Assembly: GCA_027924645.1 (NCBI GenBank)
Contig: BSBN01000829.1
Location: 4,402,001-4,466,000, forward strand
Direction: 5' to 3'
Source of the DNA: Cunninghamia lanceolata
Taxonomy: Eukaryota; Streptophyta; Pinopsida; Cupressales; Cupressaceae
DNA: 64,000 nucleotides
A program made the translations under genes and the position numbers. The notes below the pieces were generated by a model. That model had not been told where the DNA came from. It searched no databases and saw only the letters and a program-made list of their open reading frames with translations. This document shows positions 34,400 to 47,055 of the stretch, piece by piece; positions within the stretch are counted from its first letter, which is position 1, and each line of letters opens with the position of its first letter.

Positions 34400-36072
34400 T
34401 CATGAAGACAAGAAGCAGCATTGAGAAGAAGAAAGGTGAAAAAGACCTTCTTGAGAAAGGAGAATGGAAGTGTTGAGGAGAATAGTCCATGGAGACTTGC
34501 AGAGTAAGGAGTTACCAAGCAAGAAACAAGAGAAAAGAAGAGAGAAAAGTGAGATGAAGAAGAAAAATGAGAAGGAAAAACCAATAAATATCCAATAAGA
34601 GATAATAGACTTGAGACAAGCCTTGGAAGAAATGTAAAAAATAATGGATCTTGAGATGCAGCAGTTGCTTGAGAAAGCAAAACAAGAAAGTGATTGGCAT
34701 TTACCAATAAGGAAGAGGATAAAGTGGCCTATCAAGAAGATCATTTAGAGGAGAAGAAGGTAAGAGATTGGAAATTCTTTGTTGATTATGGAAGAGAAAA
34801 ACCCATTTAAGAGGAAAGTCATGAATCACAAGTGGGTTCTAGTGCTATGTTGATGAGTGAGAAGGAGTTTGAACAAATCATGGAGAAGGAAGACAAAGAT
34901 CTAAAAGTGGGGTCCAAGGTGATGTTGATGAGTCAAAAAGAGTTCCCACAGTCCATGAAGGAGGACAAAGTGGATTTTGAAATTAGGAATAGACCCCAGA
35001 TAGTCATGACAGTAGTTGACATTTCTGATTCGCCATGGGTGATCCAAAGCATGTTGAAGGACAATATATACATAGTTGTGAATGAGTTTGAACACCTTCT
35101 TTATTTCGAATGCAAAGGATCAACCATTTACAGTTGTTTGAAGAGAGTGAATTGGAGTTTAATGTGCAAGGTGAGCAAGGTGGGATGCAGGTAAACAAAG
35201 TGCAGGGTTCAGATTTCTAGTTGTTAAGCTGCAAGAACAGAGTTTTTTATTCATTTCACAACAATAGATATCTACCCTTTGAGTTTGAGGATGCAAGGGG
35301 ATTAATGTCTGCTAGTAGGATGGTAGAGGGGGTTGTACATGGGGAAAATAAATTTTTCATTGTGAATTTGCAGACCAAGATGCTTCAGGTAGATGTTGCC
35401 ATGTCGAAAGGGTCACCAAAAGAGTGTGAGAAGTAGGGCAAAGAAGACATAGCCGATGATGGTGCTCACCAAGTAGTTACAGAGGATCATGTTGACATTG
35501 TTCTCATCCAAGTGCAGGAGGAAGAGTATCATCAAGCTAATGGGAAAATTGATCAATTCCAACTATCATTGGATAAGGTATCTCTGGAAGGTAAACTGCA
35601 ACATAGTTTATTTCACTGTTATGTGTTTTGTCAAGGGTTATTAGTAGTTGAAAGTGGATTTCAGTCCCTTTAAGTTCAATAAATTAAGTAACTTGAGTTT
35701 GTTGCTTCACATACACAATATAGAGTTATTGTTTTAGTTGTTAAAGCGTGGTTGAATGAAGGATTTAGAGGTGCAAATGGGGGACATGCTTATTTTGACA
35801 AATTCAACCACCTTTGCCAAATGTTCAAGAAACCTAAAGTCAAGATGAAACCACCATGGGACTATTTCATAGAAGACAATAAGCAGGGATTTAAATACAT
35901 TAGGCAAGAGATTTCAAGCATAGTTCTCATGTTTCTACCTCCCATTCAAGTGGAGCTTGAATATTTCTTCCTCGGGAGTATGGTGCAGGACACCCAGGTC
36001 AATTCATGCCTCCAAGAGGCCAAAGTTAGCATTTTGTTTTGTTTTATAATGTTTGCATGTAATAAGGTCTAA
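34400..36072 (+). pseudogene. Unknown coding remnant inside the nested element
   Basis: Two frames are involved. The first (34832-35194) contains a ~24-residue tandem repeat: SSAMLMSEKEFEQIMEKEDKD is followed by a diverged copy with KVMLMSQKEFPQSMKED. The second (35221-36072) is mostly open, with a TAG at 35434 and three TAA near 35672-35695. It includes RVFYSFHNNRYLPFEFED and, near the end, GGHAYFDKFNHLCQMFKKP. A charged ATG start near 34401 (MKTRSSIEKKKGEKD) is possible. It resembles neither gag nor pol. It may be an accessory or captured ORF; its function is unknown. Confidence 0.4.
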
Positions 36073-37176
36073 GAAGATCATTTCATATGTGTTAGAGTCA
36101 ATGTTAGGTCATTAGGTGTGAGTTGGTGTCTAGTTGCAAAATATTGTCAAGTTGCACAAATGTTGTCAAAGCAACTTTGCCTTTTTGTTGTCAATTGGAA
36201 GATGAACAGTTGTAAGTTGAAAATTAGTTTGTAACCATTGGGTGATGGTTGGAAATTCCTAAAAGGCTTGTATCATTGGCCATGAGGTGGTTGTTGAAGG
36301 GTTGTTGAAGTTTCTTTGAAGAATAAGCAATAGAAATCTATGTTTTCTATGTTTTGCAACGTTCCTTTGCTGGACTGGTGAACAATATAGATGTGTATGG
36401 CCTTCCCATGGCCTGAAACTTGTTTGAATCTGTAAAGCATTGAATCTTCTAAATTCTCCTTTTTGTAGCATCTAATTTCATTGTGTTTGAAGCAAGTTGG
36501 AGCAATTTTACTTTAAACCCCCTGAAACCCTAGTTAGGGTGTGCTCTGAGTGAATAAAAAAAAAATCTCTCCATTCCATTGGTGAAAGGGCCTCAAACTC
36601 AGTGAAATGGCTTAGAGTAAGTTAGATTTTGTTTTCCCAAAGTTGCAAGAGAAGGAAAGATGGTTGGCACATGCTAGGTTAGATTGAAAGTCTGAAATCT
36701 TCATGCATTAGACCAAAGAGACCATGAAAGGAGCATTAAAAAGGTGTTAGAAGAGTTGGAAATGTATTAGTGGCTATTGGAACATGTTAATGAATGTGTG
36801 AGGACCCTATATAAGTTAGGGAGTGGCTTGAAAAACTATGGAACCCTGTTTGTGTGAAAGCCCTAGTTGCAACAAGCTTAATTTTGCCCTTTTAGGCCTA
36901 TTCCAAAGTGGGGCAGTCAAATTTAGGGCCTTGTATTCCAAAACAACCCTAACCCAATTTTTGATATGTTGTAGAAGAGCCAAATGGGTACTCAAATATT
37001 CTTTCAGGTTTTGATTTCAAGATCTGCTCCACAAAGTTATGCCTGAAAAACCAGTTGTGAAAGGCTACAAGGAGAATGAAGGTTTTTGGAGAAAACCCCA
37101 CCATTGAATGTTTGGAAAGCTTGAAAATTTGGTTTATTGAGATTGGTTTGGATTTGTCCACCCCTACTATACATCC
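35981..37176 (+). repeat. 3' LTR of the nested 4.1-kb element
   Basis: It starts TGGTGCAGGACACCC and ends CTATACATCC, so the final CA is altered, and is followed directly by GTTGA. The TATA box TATATAA is at 36808-36814. It matches the 5' LTR throughout, with a small extra GTTGTTGAAGG segment near 36290. Confidence 0.88.
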
Positions 37177-38732
37177 GTTGAGGAGGGTGTGGAGCCTCTC
37201 TTGGGTATCTTTGATAAACATATATGTATAAAATGGAGTTGTGGATTGATTTGTGTATGAAAAATTGAGAATGGAAGGGTGTTTTTGATGTAGTGGTGTG
37301 GAGAGTAATTGGATGTTGGAGAGCTGTGTATGGAATAATTGGATTTTGGAAGGATGGTGGTGGTTGTGTGCAAAAGAATGGAGTTGATTGTTTATGATGA
37401 AAGATGATGTTTGTGCCCCAAGAGGGAAGGGAATCCCCATTCTCCCCCTTTACAAGAATTCTATGTGTGGATTCTTTTTGTGAGTCAATATTTTGTGTCT
37501 TTCTAATTTTTTTAATCTGAGTTAAGCATTTGGATTCTGTCTCCCACTCGGGGTGGACCTATTTACATCAGTCCTATGGCTGGGAGGAGAGCAGGACTAG
37601 GTTGCTCTAATTTGGTGTTTGCAAGTTTAGAGAGTGATTTGGATTTGTTGAAGAAAATGGAATGAACAAGAATCTTATTGTATTAAATTTTCATTTTTCT
37701 GATTCAATTTGATTGTATGATCAATTCAGAGCTACATATTTCAAAGGAATCTATGGTTATAAGAAAAGGAGTTCATTGAATAGGTTTATATCCAATGTAA
37801 ATGTCTATTTCATCTCATTATCGTATGTTGTATTTTATAAATGGTTTCACTGTTCATTTGTACAGTATTTTGAAAATCAGAGAGGAATGTGATCAAATGG
37901 TATTTGTAATTACTTTAGATATCATTTATATTTGTTTGATTCTATTTGTATTTAATTTTATATCATTATTGATTATACTTGTTTTGATATCATTCTTGAT
38001 TGTCTTTGTCTTGATATCAAATTTAAGTTCACAATTAATATCTGATGATAGCTATAGTCGGGCTTCTGTAAGACAAAAATTTCTTTCTATGTAAAGAATT
38101 ATAGCATTGTAATGAATAAACGATAATATATGTTCTATGATATCGACTATTATGTTTATGTTTAAAGATATTAAAAGAAATGGTAGCAGTGACTACCACG
38201 GCAACCACAATTGTGATGTGGGGGCCATGGGACCCACGGCTCCCACTCTTTTGATTTGGCCAGTTGTAGTCAAAACTAAGGCCACTACAGGTCGTAGCCA
38301 CCACAATAGTTTTCATTAAAGAATAACGTTATGTTTATTGTTTACTCTACTGGACGTTACAATATGTAACAGTCACTCAAATATTAATTATTCCTTGGTT
38401 GATATTCGACAATAATGATTCGTGGATGCTTATGTGTGTGTGTGTGTATATATATATGTAATTACTTGTGCTCATTATATAATTTGTATCTGTTTATAAT
38501 CTTTGTCAATAGAAATGGTTAAATCATTTTTTCTTGTTTGAATTAATTTGTGTTAAGAGCATATATATTCTTCTCATTATTATCATATAAGTTATCTTTA
38601 GTTGCATCAGCAAGAGCATAGTCAATTTATCTAACGACTATTATTTTATTTATCAAATCATGCTCTTTTGAAAATTTTATTTAAAGTTGAAAAAAATCTA
38701 ACTTGCAAAATAATCTATTGACCAGTTATAAC

Positions 38733-39729
38733 TGTTGAATGCACAAGACAACTGAGAGAGGGGGGGTTAATCACTTGTATCAAAAACTTTAAACCCTCAC
38801 AAACATAATCACATCCACATCAACTCACTTAAACCCTAATTTTGTTACGAAGATTAAACATGGCAAACAAATAATAGAAAATTAATCATATCAACACCAT
38901 GCACAAGAGAACACCAGATTTTTATGTGGAAAACCCTAAAAGGGAAAACCACTGTGAGGATTAGCTCACAATATATAGTAGTATCAATACTGAATTACAA
39001 ATAGGTTCACTGCTAAAGACCTCACTACCTAAGGACTCATTGTCCAAAGAAATTCTCACTACAATAGGCTCACTGCCAAAAGGGCTCATTACCATGAATT
39101 AATATGATAGCATCTACCACATGCCTGAGTTTAGTTCCATTGAAGTACAATACATATCACCTTCACAGCCTCACAACACAAACACTAAACCACAATTCCT
39201 TTGGCAAGAACATAGATATGGATCTTAGGAACACTCATCCAGAACCATAAGACCAAAAACAAAACTACGGAGCAATGCGGAGCAAAATACTTTCTCCCTG
39301 TCACACTATAAATGCTACCAGGAACAGTCTTCAAACTGGTGAACATAACTTTCAGACCACAGCCTTCTAGACCACCAAATTATGGATTTAATATCTTCAA
39401 CCACTTCTCTAAAACATATCCAAACCTCACACTCCGATCTTCACCATAGGGGAAATGTGGAGCAAAAACTCAGATAGTATCCTGTAAGCCAGAATACTTC
39501 TTCACAACATTATCTTCAATATTTATCAAATTTTCTCAAAAGCACTTGGAAACTCAGCAACAAGAATGATATACCAACATCATCAGCACTTCTTCAAGTC
39601 ATTCAAATCACCTTAGCACCATAACTCAATCAACCAACAAACAACAACAATAGAAGATATAGTTGACACCAATGATAACACAAACATGTTGACATCAATG
39701 ACAACACTGATTAGCACATACTTGCAACA
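38733..39729 (-). mobile_element. Solo LTR in the chromovirus 5' LTR
   Basis: The 997-bp block starts TGTTGAATGCACAAGAC and ends ACTTGCAACA on the plus strand. It is flanked by ATAAC (38728-38732) and TTAAC (39730-39734), a TSD with one mismatch. The chromovirus 3' LTR lacks it. By analogy with the segment ending at 30459, the LTR runs on the minus strand, starting TGTTGCAAG. It has no internal region, so it is a solo LTR left by recombination. Confidence 0.8.
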
Positions 39730-39894
39730 TTAACGGACAACTCTTCATCAATATTGTTATATCCATTTCGATAAGAAAATTTTAAATTCAGTGTAAGTAG
39801 TTTATCTTGTATTACTTTAGTTCATTGATTATTTCTCTAATTTTTAATAATATTATTTTAATTTGTTAGTTTTATTTTGGGAGGGCATTACATA

Positions 39895-39906
39895 AGTATC
39901 AGAGCA
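39895..39906 (+). other. Decayed primer binding site of the chromovirus
   Basis: AAGTATCAGAGC follows the LTR end (CATTACA) after two bases. It differs from the tRNA-Met complement TGGTATCAGAGC only at its first two bases (AA for TG). Confidence 0.65.
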
Positions 39907-39977
39907 CCAGGTTGCAACACTTTGGGAGCTTTAGGGAAAATTTAGTAGTTATGTAATCTTGTTTCTCGTGTGTAGTA

Positions 39978-41210
39978 TGTCTCCTCAATGAAGGTGTAGT
40001 CAGTCTGTGTTGACTGGGTCAAAACATTCCGAGGAGCCTGTAGATCATGGGCCCCAAATACTTTAGACCTTGTAGCTTTTGGTGCATGTCATTCATGATA
40101 AACTTCCACTACCCAATAACCAAGATCAACACCATTCAGATGAGTACCATTCTATTCCCCAAGAGTGCAATAGAAGCCCTATCAGGGAGGGAGCAGAGCA
40201 TTCAGAGGAAGGAATGGGTGAATCAGGACACTATATACCCCCTCCTCATAACACTTGAGCAGAGAAGGATGCTTCCGTTGATATAGATAAATTTATATGA
40301 GATTTCTTGAACATCTACAAACACAACACTTTTTTGGTTCTACTGATGGCTCGGAGGCGGAGTCTTAGTTGATTAGTCTTGAAAAATGTTTTTCACTCAA
40401 AACTTATGGAAGTAACCTCAAAGCTAGACCGGTGATCCATTTACTCAAGGATAATGCAGATACTTGGTGGCAACAGGAGGAGAGAAAGGGGCATTTGACT
40501 CTGGATAATATTACTTGGGAAGTTTTCTTGGACATATTTAAGAAAAGATATGTCTCTGATCACTTTCAGTAGTAGAAAATATATGAGTTTCATGGTCTCC
40601 AACAAAGGGGACTTACAGTAGCTTACTATGAGAATAAATTCTTTGAGTTGTTGCAATATGTTCATTACATTCAGGATGAAAAGTTGATGGTAAACTATTT
40701 TATCAAAGGTCTTAATCATGGTATTGTAGGACCTATATGGTTCTCTGAGCCAACAACTTTGAGATAGTAGTGGAGAAATCTCTTATTGCTGAGGAGATCT
40801 AGCCAAAGCATCATGATCATCATCAAAATCCACCTCAACAAAACCACAATTATTCCCATTCTTTTGTACCTCCTAAGGGTGGAATTAGGGCAAATTCTTT
40901 TCCTACTAGGTCAACACCATAGCAGCAATAGCATGGTCAGAAAGCTAAGTCATCTCAGGGAGGTTCGGTTAGATCATGGAAAGTTCCATCACAAAGAGGA
41001 GATTAGAAAACTCAGACATAGTTTGTTGGGCCAGCTTGCCCTCAACAGAGTTCTCGTGGCAATCAAGTTAGTTCCAGTAAACCATTTTTTTAGACTTCGG
41101 CACCACCTAAGGGTCCTTGTTATAATTGCAAAGGTATGGGACATATTGCTGGAGAACAATGCAACTATAGGAGGTCAACATGTGGTAGTGTCAGAACCTA
41201 CAGTAGGAGA
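39978..41210 (+). pseudogene. gag: gag of the chromovirus
   Basis: After a start-like ATG near 39978 and several stops, the capsid part is visible at 40369-40780: LEKCFSLKTYGSN, LLKDNADTWWQQEE, ITWEVFLDIFKKRY, then AYYENKFFELLQYVHY and YFIKGLNHGI. A Pro/Gln-rich spacer follows. A zinc knuckle, CYNCKGMGHIAGEQC, lies near 41119-41163; it has five residues between His and the last Cys where four are usual. The protein would package element RNA. Stops and shifts break it. Confidence 0.75.
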
Positions 41211-41700
41211 TGTGGGTAGATCTCATGTCTTTGCAGCAATTGACAATCAGCAAGTAGATCATCAGGCATCAATCATTGAGATTCCTATTAAAATTGGTAA
41301 GATTTTTGTCTTTGTACTTTTTGATTCTAGGGCTACAGATTCTTTTATTTCCCCATCTATAGTGGAGAAGTGTGGGCTGGTGGCTGCTAAGCAAGATGTT
41401 AATTGGGATATGGAGCTAGCTTTTGGTGCTAGGATGTCTGTCAGTTCTTTGGTTAGGGATTGCCGATTAGAACTTAACACCTTATCTACTAAAGTAGACT
41501 TCAATCTGATAGGTCATTAGGATCATATGATGTAATTTTGGGAATGGACTGGATGAATGCTTATGAGGCCAAGTTAGATTGTCATAACAAGTATGTTGAG
41601 TGTTTAGATGATATCAATAAAAAGGTGGTAGTCTTAGGGATTAAGAGACCAGTGTCACTTAGAATGATTTCAGCCATGTAGCTTAAGCATTGTATGAGGA
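41211..41700 (+). pseudogene. Aspartic protease of the chromovirus
   Basis: The frame reads RSHVFAAIDNQQVDHQASII, then VFVLFDSRATDSFISPSI. The active-site triad DSG is DSR, so this copy is catalytically dead. After a TAG at 41518 a frame change gives SYDVILGMDWMNAYEAKLD, the conserved end of the gypsy protease. Confidence 0.8.
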
Positions 41701-41739
41701 AAGGATTCCAATTCTTTGCTATCTCCATTAGTGACAGAT

Positions 41740-42750
41740 CAAAGGACAAGCTAGATACTTCTTTAGATGATCATCCTGTTCTTCAAGAGTTTGCCAATAT
41801 TTTTCCCTCTTAGCTTTCTAGGATTCCGCCACAAAGGGAGATTGATTTTCATATCGACTTGGTTCCAGGAGCACAACCTATTTCTAAGGCCCCTTATAGA
41901 GTGACAACACAAAAACTTCAGGAGCTTAAGCTACAGTTGGAAGAGCTCTTAGAGAAAGGTCATATTCACCCTAGCATATCTCCTTGGGGTGCACCTGTTA
42001 CTTTCATAAATAAGATGGAACTCTTCATCTATGCATAGATTATAGGTAGTTAAATAAGATAGCAATAAAGAATCGATACCCTTTGCCAAGGAGAGATGAT
42101 TTATTTGATCAAATTCAGGGAGCAAAGATTTTCTCAAAGATAGATCTTAAATCTGGGTATCATCAGTTAAGGATTGTAGAAGCCAGCATCCATAAGACAA
42201 TGTTTTGCATGGGATATGGTCATTATGAGTTTATCATCATCCCATTTGGATTGACTAATGCCCCAATAATCTTTATGAGCCTGATGAATAGTATCTTCCG
42301 CACTTTTCTGGATCAATTTGTGGTTATCTTTCAAGACGATATTCTAATTTATTCTCACACAGTGGAGGAGCATGAGGAGCATTTGTGGCATGTGTTGCAG
42401 TGTCTGAGAGAGAATCAATTGTATACCAATCTCTCTAAGTGTGAATTCTTTCAGACAGAATTTCAGTATTAAGGGCATATTATATCAAGAGATGGAATTT
42501 TAGTAGATCCCTCTAAGATACAGGCTATTTTGGAATGTCCTGCTCCCACTAATGTAGCAGAGGTAAGGAGTTTCATGGGACTAGCTGGTTACTACAGAAG
42601 GTTTGTGGAAGCATTTTCCAAGATTTCTCGTCCAATTAGTTCTCTCTACAGGCAAGGAAATAAATTTGTTTGGTCTGATCAGTGTGAGAGAGCTTTTCAA
42701 ATCCTAAAGGAGAAACTCACTAGTGCACCTATTCTAGCTATATTCTAGAT
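41740..42750 (+). pseudogene. Reverse transcriptase of the chromovirus
   Basis: Recognisable blocks in order: FANIFPS, stop (TAG near 41812), [38 protein letters not shown], then a broken stretch at 42005-42080. From 42083 they are [38 protein letters not shown] and the catalytic FQDD at 42329-42340. A TAA at 42470 interrupts the stretch before [33 protein letters not shown] and LTSAPIL close the domain. The usual FIDD/YIDD appears as FQDD. Confidence 0.85.
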
Positions 42751-43170
42751 CCTACAAGTGACTTTGTTGTTTGCACAGATGCATCAATCGAGGGCATTGG
42801 AGTCACTCTCATGCAGGAGGGTTGTGTGATAGCCTTCAAGTCACACAAACTAAGGAATCATGAGCTTAACTACCCAACACATGATTTGGAACTGGTTGTA
42901 GTAGTTCATGCTTTAACAAAATGGTGACATTTTCTTCTTGGGCACAAATTTGAGTTGCATTCAGACCATTAGAGCTTATAATATATCTTTTCTCAAACTA
43001 ATTTGAATGTTCGACAGCGCAAATGGATGGAGTTCCTTTGTGAATATGATTTTGAGATTCATTATATTAAGTGAAAGGAGAATGTTGTAGTTGATGCCCT
43101 TAGTAGGTGAAGACATGTATTGCTAGGTTTGATAATCAAGACTAATCTTAGAGGGCGTATTTTAGAGTTG
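42751..43170 (+). pseudogene. RNase H of the chromovirus
   Basis: After a frame change near 42747 the sequence reads [19 protein letters not shown], then [17 protein letters not shown], a TGA near 42926, HFLLGHKFELHSDH and EYDFEIHYI, ending VVDALSR. The residues DAS, E in DLEL, SDH and DALSR correspond to the four catalytic positions, so they look retained despite stops at about 42926, 42969 and 43073. Confidence 0.75.
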
Positions 43171-44597
43171 TTGCCTCAGGATGCGTTATACAGTGAGATT
43201 ATTTAGTTTCATGGTCCTTTGAAGGACAAGTTTGAGGGATATTCTGTGGATGCTGATGGTCTACTTCGTCATCACGGGCATATTTATGTTCCTCCTTTTG
43301 GTGACCTTAGAGGGCTGATTCTAGCTGAGGCTCACAAAGCACCCTATGCGGCTCATCCTGGTGTTAATAAAATGCATGCAAATCTTCAAAAACTATACTT
43401 CTAGGCAGGAATGCGGAAGGATATTGTAGAGTCTATCACTCGTTGTCTTGAGTGTCGAAGAGTAAAAGCTGAACACCAACATTTAGTTGGCTTATTGTAT
43501 CCTCATGCTATTCCAGAGTAGAAATGGGATGTGATATCTATGGATTTTATTGTGGGTTTACCTTTGACTGCACATCGGCATGATGCAATTATGGTGACTG
43601 TAGACAAATTAACTAAGGTGGCACATTTTTCTTCTATGTGTTCTTCCTATAATGTCGCCTCAATAGCTAGAGTTTTTCTGCATGATATTGTTTGACTTCA
43701 TGGAATTCTGAGGAGGATTATTACAGATAGGGATCATGTTTTCACTTCATTGTTTTAGACTGCTCTACAACAAGCTTTAGGCACCTAACTTAATTTTAGT
43801 ATCACATATCATCCAAAGATAGGTGCGTAGATAAAGCGAGTGAATCAAGTATTAGAGGATATGCTCAGGATGTATATTATGGACCAGCAGTCTTGTTGGG
43901 AGGATTACTTGTATCTAGTGGAGTTTACTTATAAAAATGGGCATCACAGTTTGCTTGGGATGGCACCTTACAAGGCACTTTATGGTAGACCCTGTAGGAC
44001 TCCTTTGAGTTGGGACCATCTAGAGGATCAGGTCACATTAGGACCTAAACTCATTTAGGAGATAGAGCAGCAGGTGACTCAGATTTGTGAACAGTTACAG
44101 ATAGCTCAGGATCGACAGAAGCAGTATGTTGATACTAGAAGAGTTGATCGTGAGTTCCAGGTTGGATAGAGAATTTTCTTGTGTGTATGACCTCATAAGA
44201 GTTATATCTGTTATGAAAAGGTCTTTAAGTTGGCACCAAGATTTGTTGGTCCTTTTGAGATCTTGGAGAGGATTGGCCTAGTTGCATATCGCTTAGCATT
44301 GCCACCCATCTTGTCTTGTATCCATAATGTTTTTCATGTATCTCTGCTTAATAAATATGTACCATATTTATCTCATGTTCTGGAGTGGGATGCTTTACAG
44401 GTGGCACAGAATGGACAACTAACTTTGGAACCAGTTTGCATCTTGGATCAACGAACTTTGGCCCTGCGAGGACAACAGTTGGACCAGGTTAGGGTCTAGT
44501 GGGATCTTTACGATGAGTCTTCTACTACATGGGAGGATACAACCAAAATGAAATCTTTATTTCCTTATCTCTTTGATAGCTTCCGAGAGGAAGCATG
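43171..44597 (+). pseudogene. Integrase with chromodomain-like C-terminus
   Basis: The zinc-binding part reads HKAPYAAHPGVNKMHANL then a CLEC motif (HHCC). The core has MDFIVGLPLT and TDRDHVFTS; the expected Glu block appears as YHPKIGA, stop, IKRVN, so the catalytic Glu is altered to Lys. GMAPYKALYGRPCRTPLSW and [20 protein letters not shown] follow, then [11 protein letters not shown], stop, WDLYDESSTTWEDTTKM and LFPYLFD, which is the pattern of the group of chromodomains found in plant chromoviruses. Chromodomain tails guide integration to chromatin. Stops are mostly TAG at expected Gln or Trp codons. Confidence 0.85.
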
Positions 44598-44602
44598 ATA
44601 CT

Positions 44603-44614
44603 AGAGGGGAAGAA
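44603..44614 (+). other. Polypurine tract of the chromovirus
   Basis: AGAGGGGAAGAA directly abuts the TG of the 3' LTR, as expected for the plus-strand primer. Confidence 0.8.
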
Positions 44615-46964
44615 TGTGAGGCCTAGTTAGTACTATACTAGAGATTTTGTTTTGATATTATATATTTTGATGTGTGTTTGGACATGGTGGATATTATTAT
44701 TATTATTATTATGGATTATGGACATAAATGTTTTATATGCATGTTTAGATATTTCTTTGTTTATAAATGAAATAATATGTTAATTTAATAAAATGATTAG
44801 ATCATAAAGTATTAATAATTATAAGTTTAATTTTAGATATTATTATGAGTTTCATAATTATTTGATGATAGAGATTTCAAATGTTTAATATCCAATTTGC
44901 TTCAGCAATAATTTCAAATGTTTAATATCCAATTTGCTTCAGCAATAATTTCAAATGTACTAATGTTTCAAATGATATTTTTACAGGTGGGCAGTCCAAA
45001 TTCCTTAAGAATTGGAGACAAAATCCATACGCTAAATGCAATTTGTTGGTTTTATAATTTTGTCAAGGGGGTTTAATGTTGAGAGTATTTTGATTTTTAT
45101 GTTTATTTATAAATGGAGGGAAATATATTTTATTTTTTTATTTGGATTTTATATTGAGAGGAAATTGAAGAGTTGGGAGTAATTTTAATTTTAAGGAGGA
45201 AATTAGAATTATTCCTCATGCTGGAAATGGGAGTGTTGTAGCTTGGCTTCCTTCTTGATTGTATTTCTATTTCTTCTTTCTTCTTTTCTAGGAATTTGTG
45301 TGGAACATTAAGAAAGATGAAGATGGCTAAAATGAATTTGTTGTAGGACAATGTTGGTTAAAAAAGATTCAAAGTTGAACAGGTTGCTAGATTCAGATCT
45401 CTTTCATTGGGCTGATTCTAACTTGGACAACCAAGGTATGACTTGGGTTTTATTGAAATTTTTGGTGTATTTGTAAAAAAAATGATGAATGATTTGTGTT
45501 CTTGGTGTTGTGACAATTTGTTGGTTGTATGTATCTATTTATTGTATTGAGACGTGCATGGATGTTCGAAGGATTGGGTGTGAATAAGGAGCTAAACTTG
45601 CCTAAGGGTTGAGAGCCTCCATTTGGGGTTGACGAGGGCGTGGAGCCTCTCTTGGGGATCTTTTATAAAATATATGTATAAAATGGAGTTGTGGATTAAT
45701 TTGTGTATGAAAATTTGAGAATGGGACTGTGTTTTTGATGTAGTGGTTTGGAGAGTAATTGGACGTTGGAGAGCTATGTATGGCAGAATTGGGTTTTGGA
45801 AGGATGGTGGTGGTTGTGTGCAGAAGAATGGAGTTGATTGTTTATGATGGAAGATGATGTTTGTGCCCCAAGAGGGAAGGGAATCCCTATTCTCCCCCTT
45901 TACAAGAATTATGTGTGTGGATTCTTTGTGTGTGAGCCAATGTTTTGTGTCTTTCTGATTTTTTTATCTAAGTTAAGTATTTGGATTCTATCTCCCACTC
46001 AGGGGTGGACTTGTTTACATCAGTCGTATGGCTAGGAGGAGAGCAAGACTGGGCTACTCTAATTTGGTGTTTGCAAGTTTAGGGAGTGATTTGGATTTTT
46101 TGAAGAAAATTGAATGAACAAGAATCTTATTGTACTAAATTTTTATTTTTCTTATTCAATTTGATTGTATGATCAAATTCAGAGCTACAGATTTCAAAGG
46201 AATCTCTAGTTATAAGAAAAGGAGCTCATTGAATAGGTTTATATCCAATTTAAATTTCTATTTTATGTCATTATAATATGTTGTATTTTATAAATGGTTG
46301 CACTGTTCACTTGTACAGTATTATGAAAATCAGAGAGGAATGTGATAAAATGGTATTTGTAATTACTTTAGATATCATTTATATTTGTTTGATTCTATTT
46401 GTATTTAATTTTATATCATTATTGATTATACTTGTTTTCATATCATTCTTGATTGTCTTCATTTTGATATCAAATTTAAGTTCACAATTAATATCTGATG
46501 ATTGCTACAGTCGAGCTTCTATAAGACAAATTTATTTCTATGTAAAGAATTATAGCATTGTAATGAATAAACGATAGTATCTATTCTACGATATCGGTTG
46601 TTATGTTTATGCTTAAAGATCTTCAAAGAAATGGTAGCCGTGACTACCAGGACTACCACAGCTGTGCTATGGGAGCTATGGGAGCCACAACTCCCACTTT
46701 TCTGATTTGGCCAGCTGTGGTTGGCACTAAGGCCACCACAGGCCATAGCCACCACAACAATTTTCATTAAATAATAATATTACATTTATTATTTACTCTG
46801 TTGGACATTACAATATGTAACGGTCACTCAAATATTAATTATTCCTTGGTTGATATTCGACAATAATGATTCATGGATGCTTATGTGTGTGTGTGTGTAT
46901 ATATATACACGTTGTTTAATGTATATTCAGGATTTGGATGTGATCACTATTTCGCAACGCAACA

Positions 46965-46966
<2 letters not shown>

Positions 46967-47055
<89 letters not shown>
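46967..47055. repeat. (AT)n microsatellite, about 44 units
   Basis: An almost pure AT run of about 88 bp. The matching site in the 5' LTR near 38447 has only a short TATATATATA run after the same TGTGTGTG tract. A ~55-bp segment with GATCACTATTTCGCAACG separates the GT tract from the AT run here and is missing from the 5' copy. Confidence 0.95.

Larger units (their letters stand above)
33076..37176 (+). mobile_element. 4.1-kb non-autonomous LTR element nested in the chromovirus 5' LTR
   Basis: LTRs at 33076-34261 (1,186 bp) and 35981-37176 (1,196 bp) are flanked by GTTGA (33071-33075 and 37177-37181), a perfect TSD. A primer site follows the 5' LTR. The 1.7-kb internal region has no gag or pol motif but holds open frames of unknown kind (34832-36072). 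The chromovirus 3' LTR lacks this block, which gives an independent empty-site comparison. Its LTRs begin TGGTGCAGG and carry a TATA box near their middle. Confidence 0.9.
32074..39892 (+). repeat. 5' LTR of the chromovirus, with two insertions
   Basis: It starts TGCGAGGCATAGTTAG and ends GGGCATTACA. The segments 32074-33075, 37182-38732 and 39735-39892 match the 3' LTR in order. The element at 33076-37176 and the solo LTR at 38733-39729 are absent from the 3' LTR, so they came after chromovirus integration. Confidence 0.88.

Noticed and set aside
34387..34744. Phe/Ser-rich minus-strand frames opposite the nested element's interior
   Set aside because: They are the complement of a GAA/AAG-rich coding-like stretch, which yields Phe/Leu/Ser artefacts.
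35752..36072. An envelope-like ORF upstream of the nested element's 3' LTR
   Set aside because: The position fits, but there is no signal peptide, transmembrane segment or coiled coil that would support it.
37161..37176. A mismatch of LTR ends as evidence against the nested element being complete
   Set aside because: The end reads ATCC rather than ATCA, but the perfect GTTGA duplication and the uninterrupted site in the other chromovirus LTR fix the boundary.
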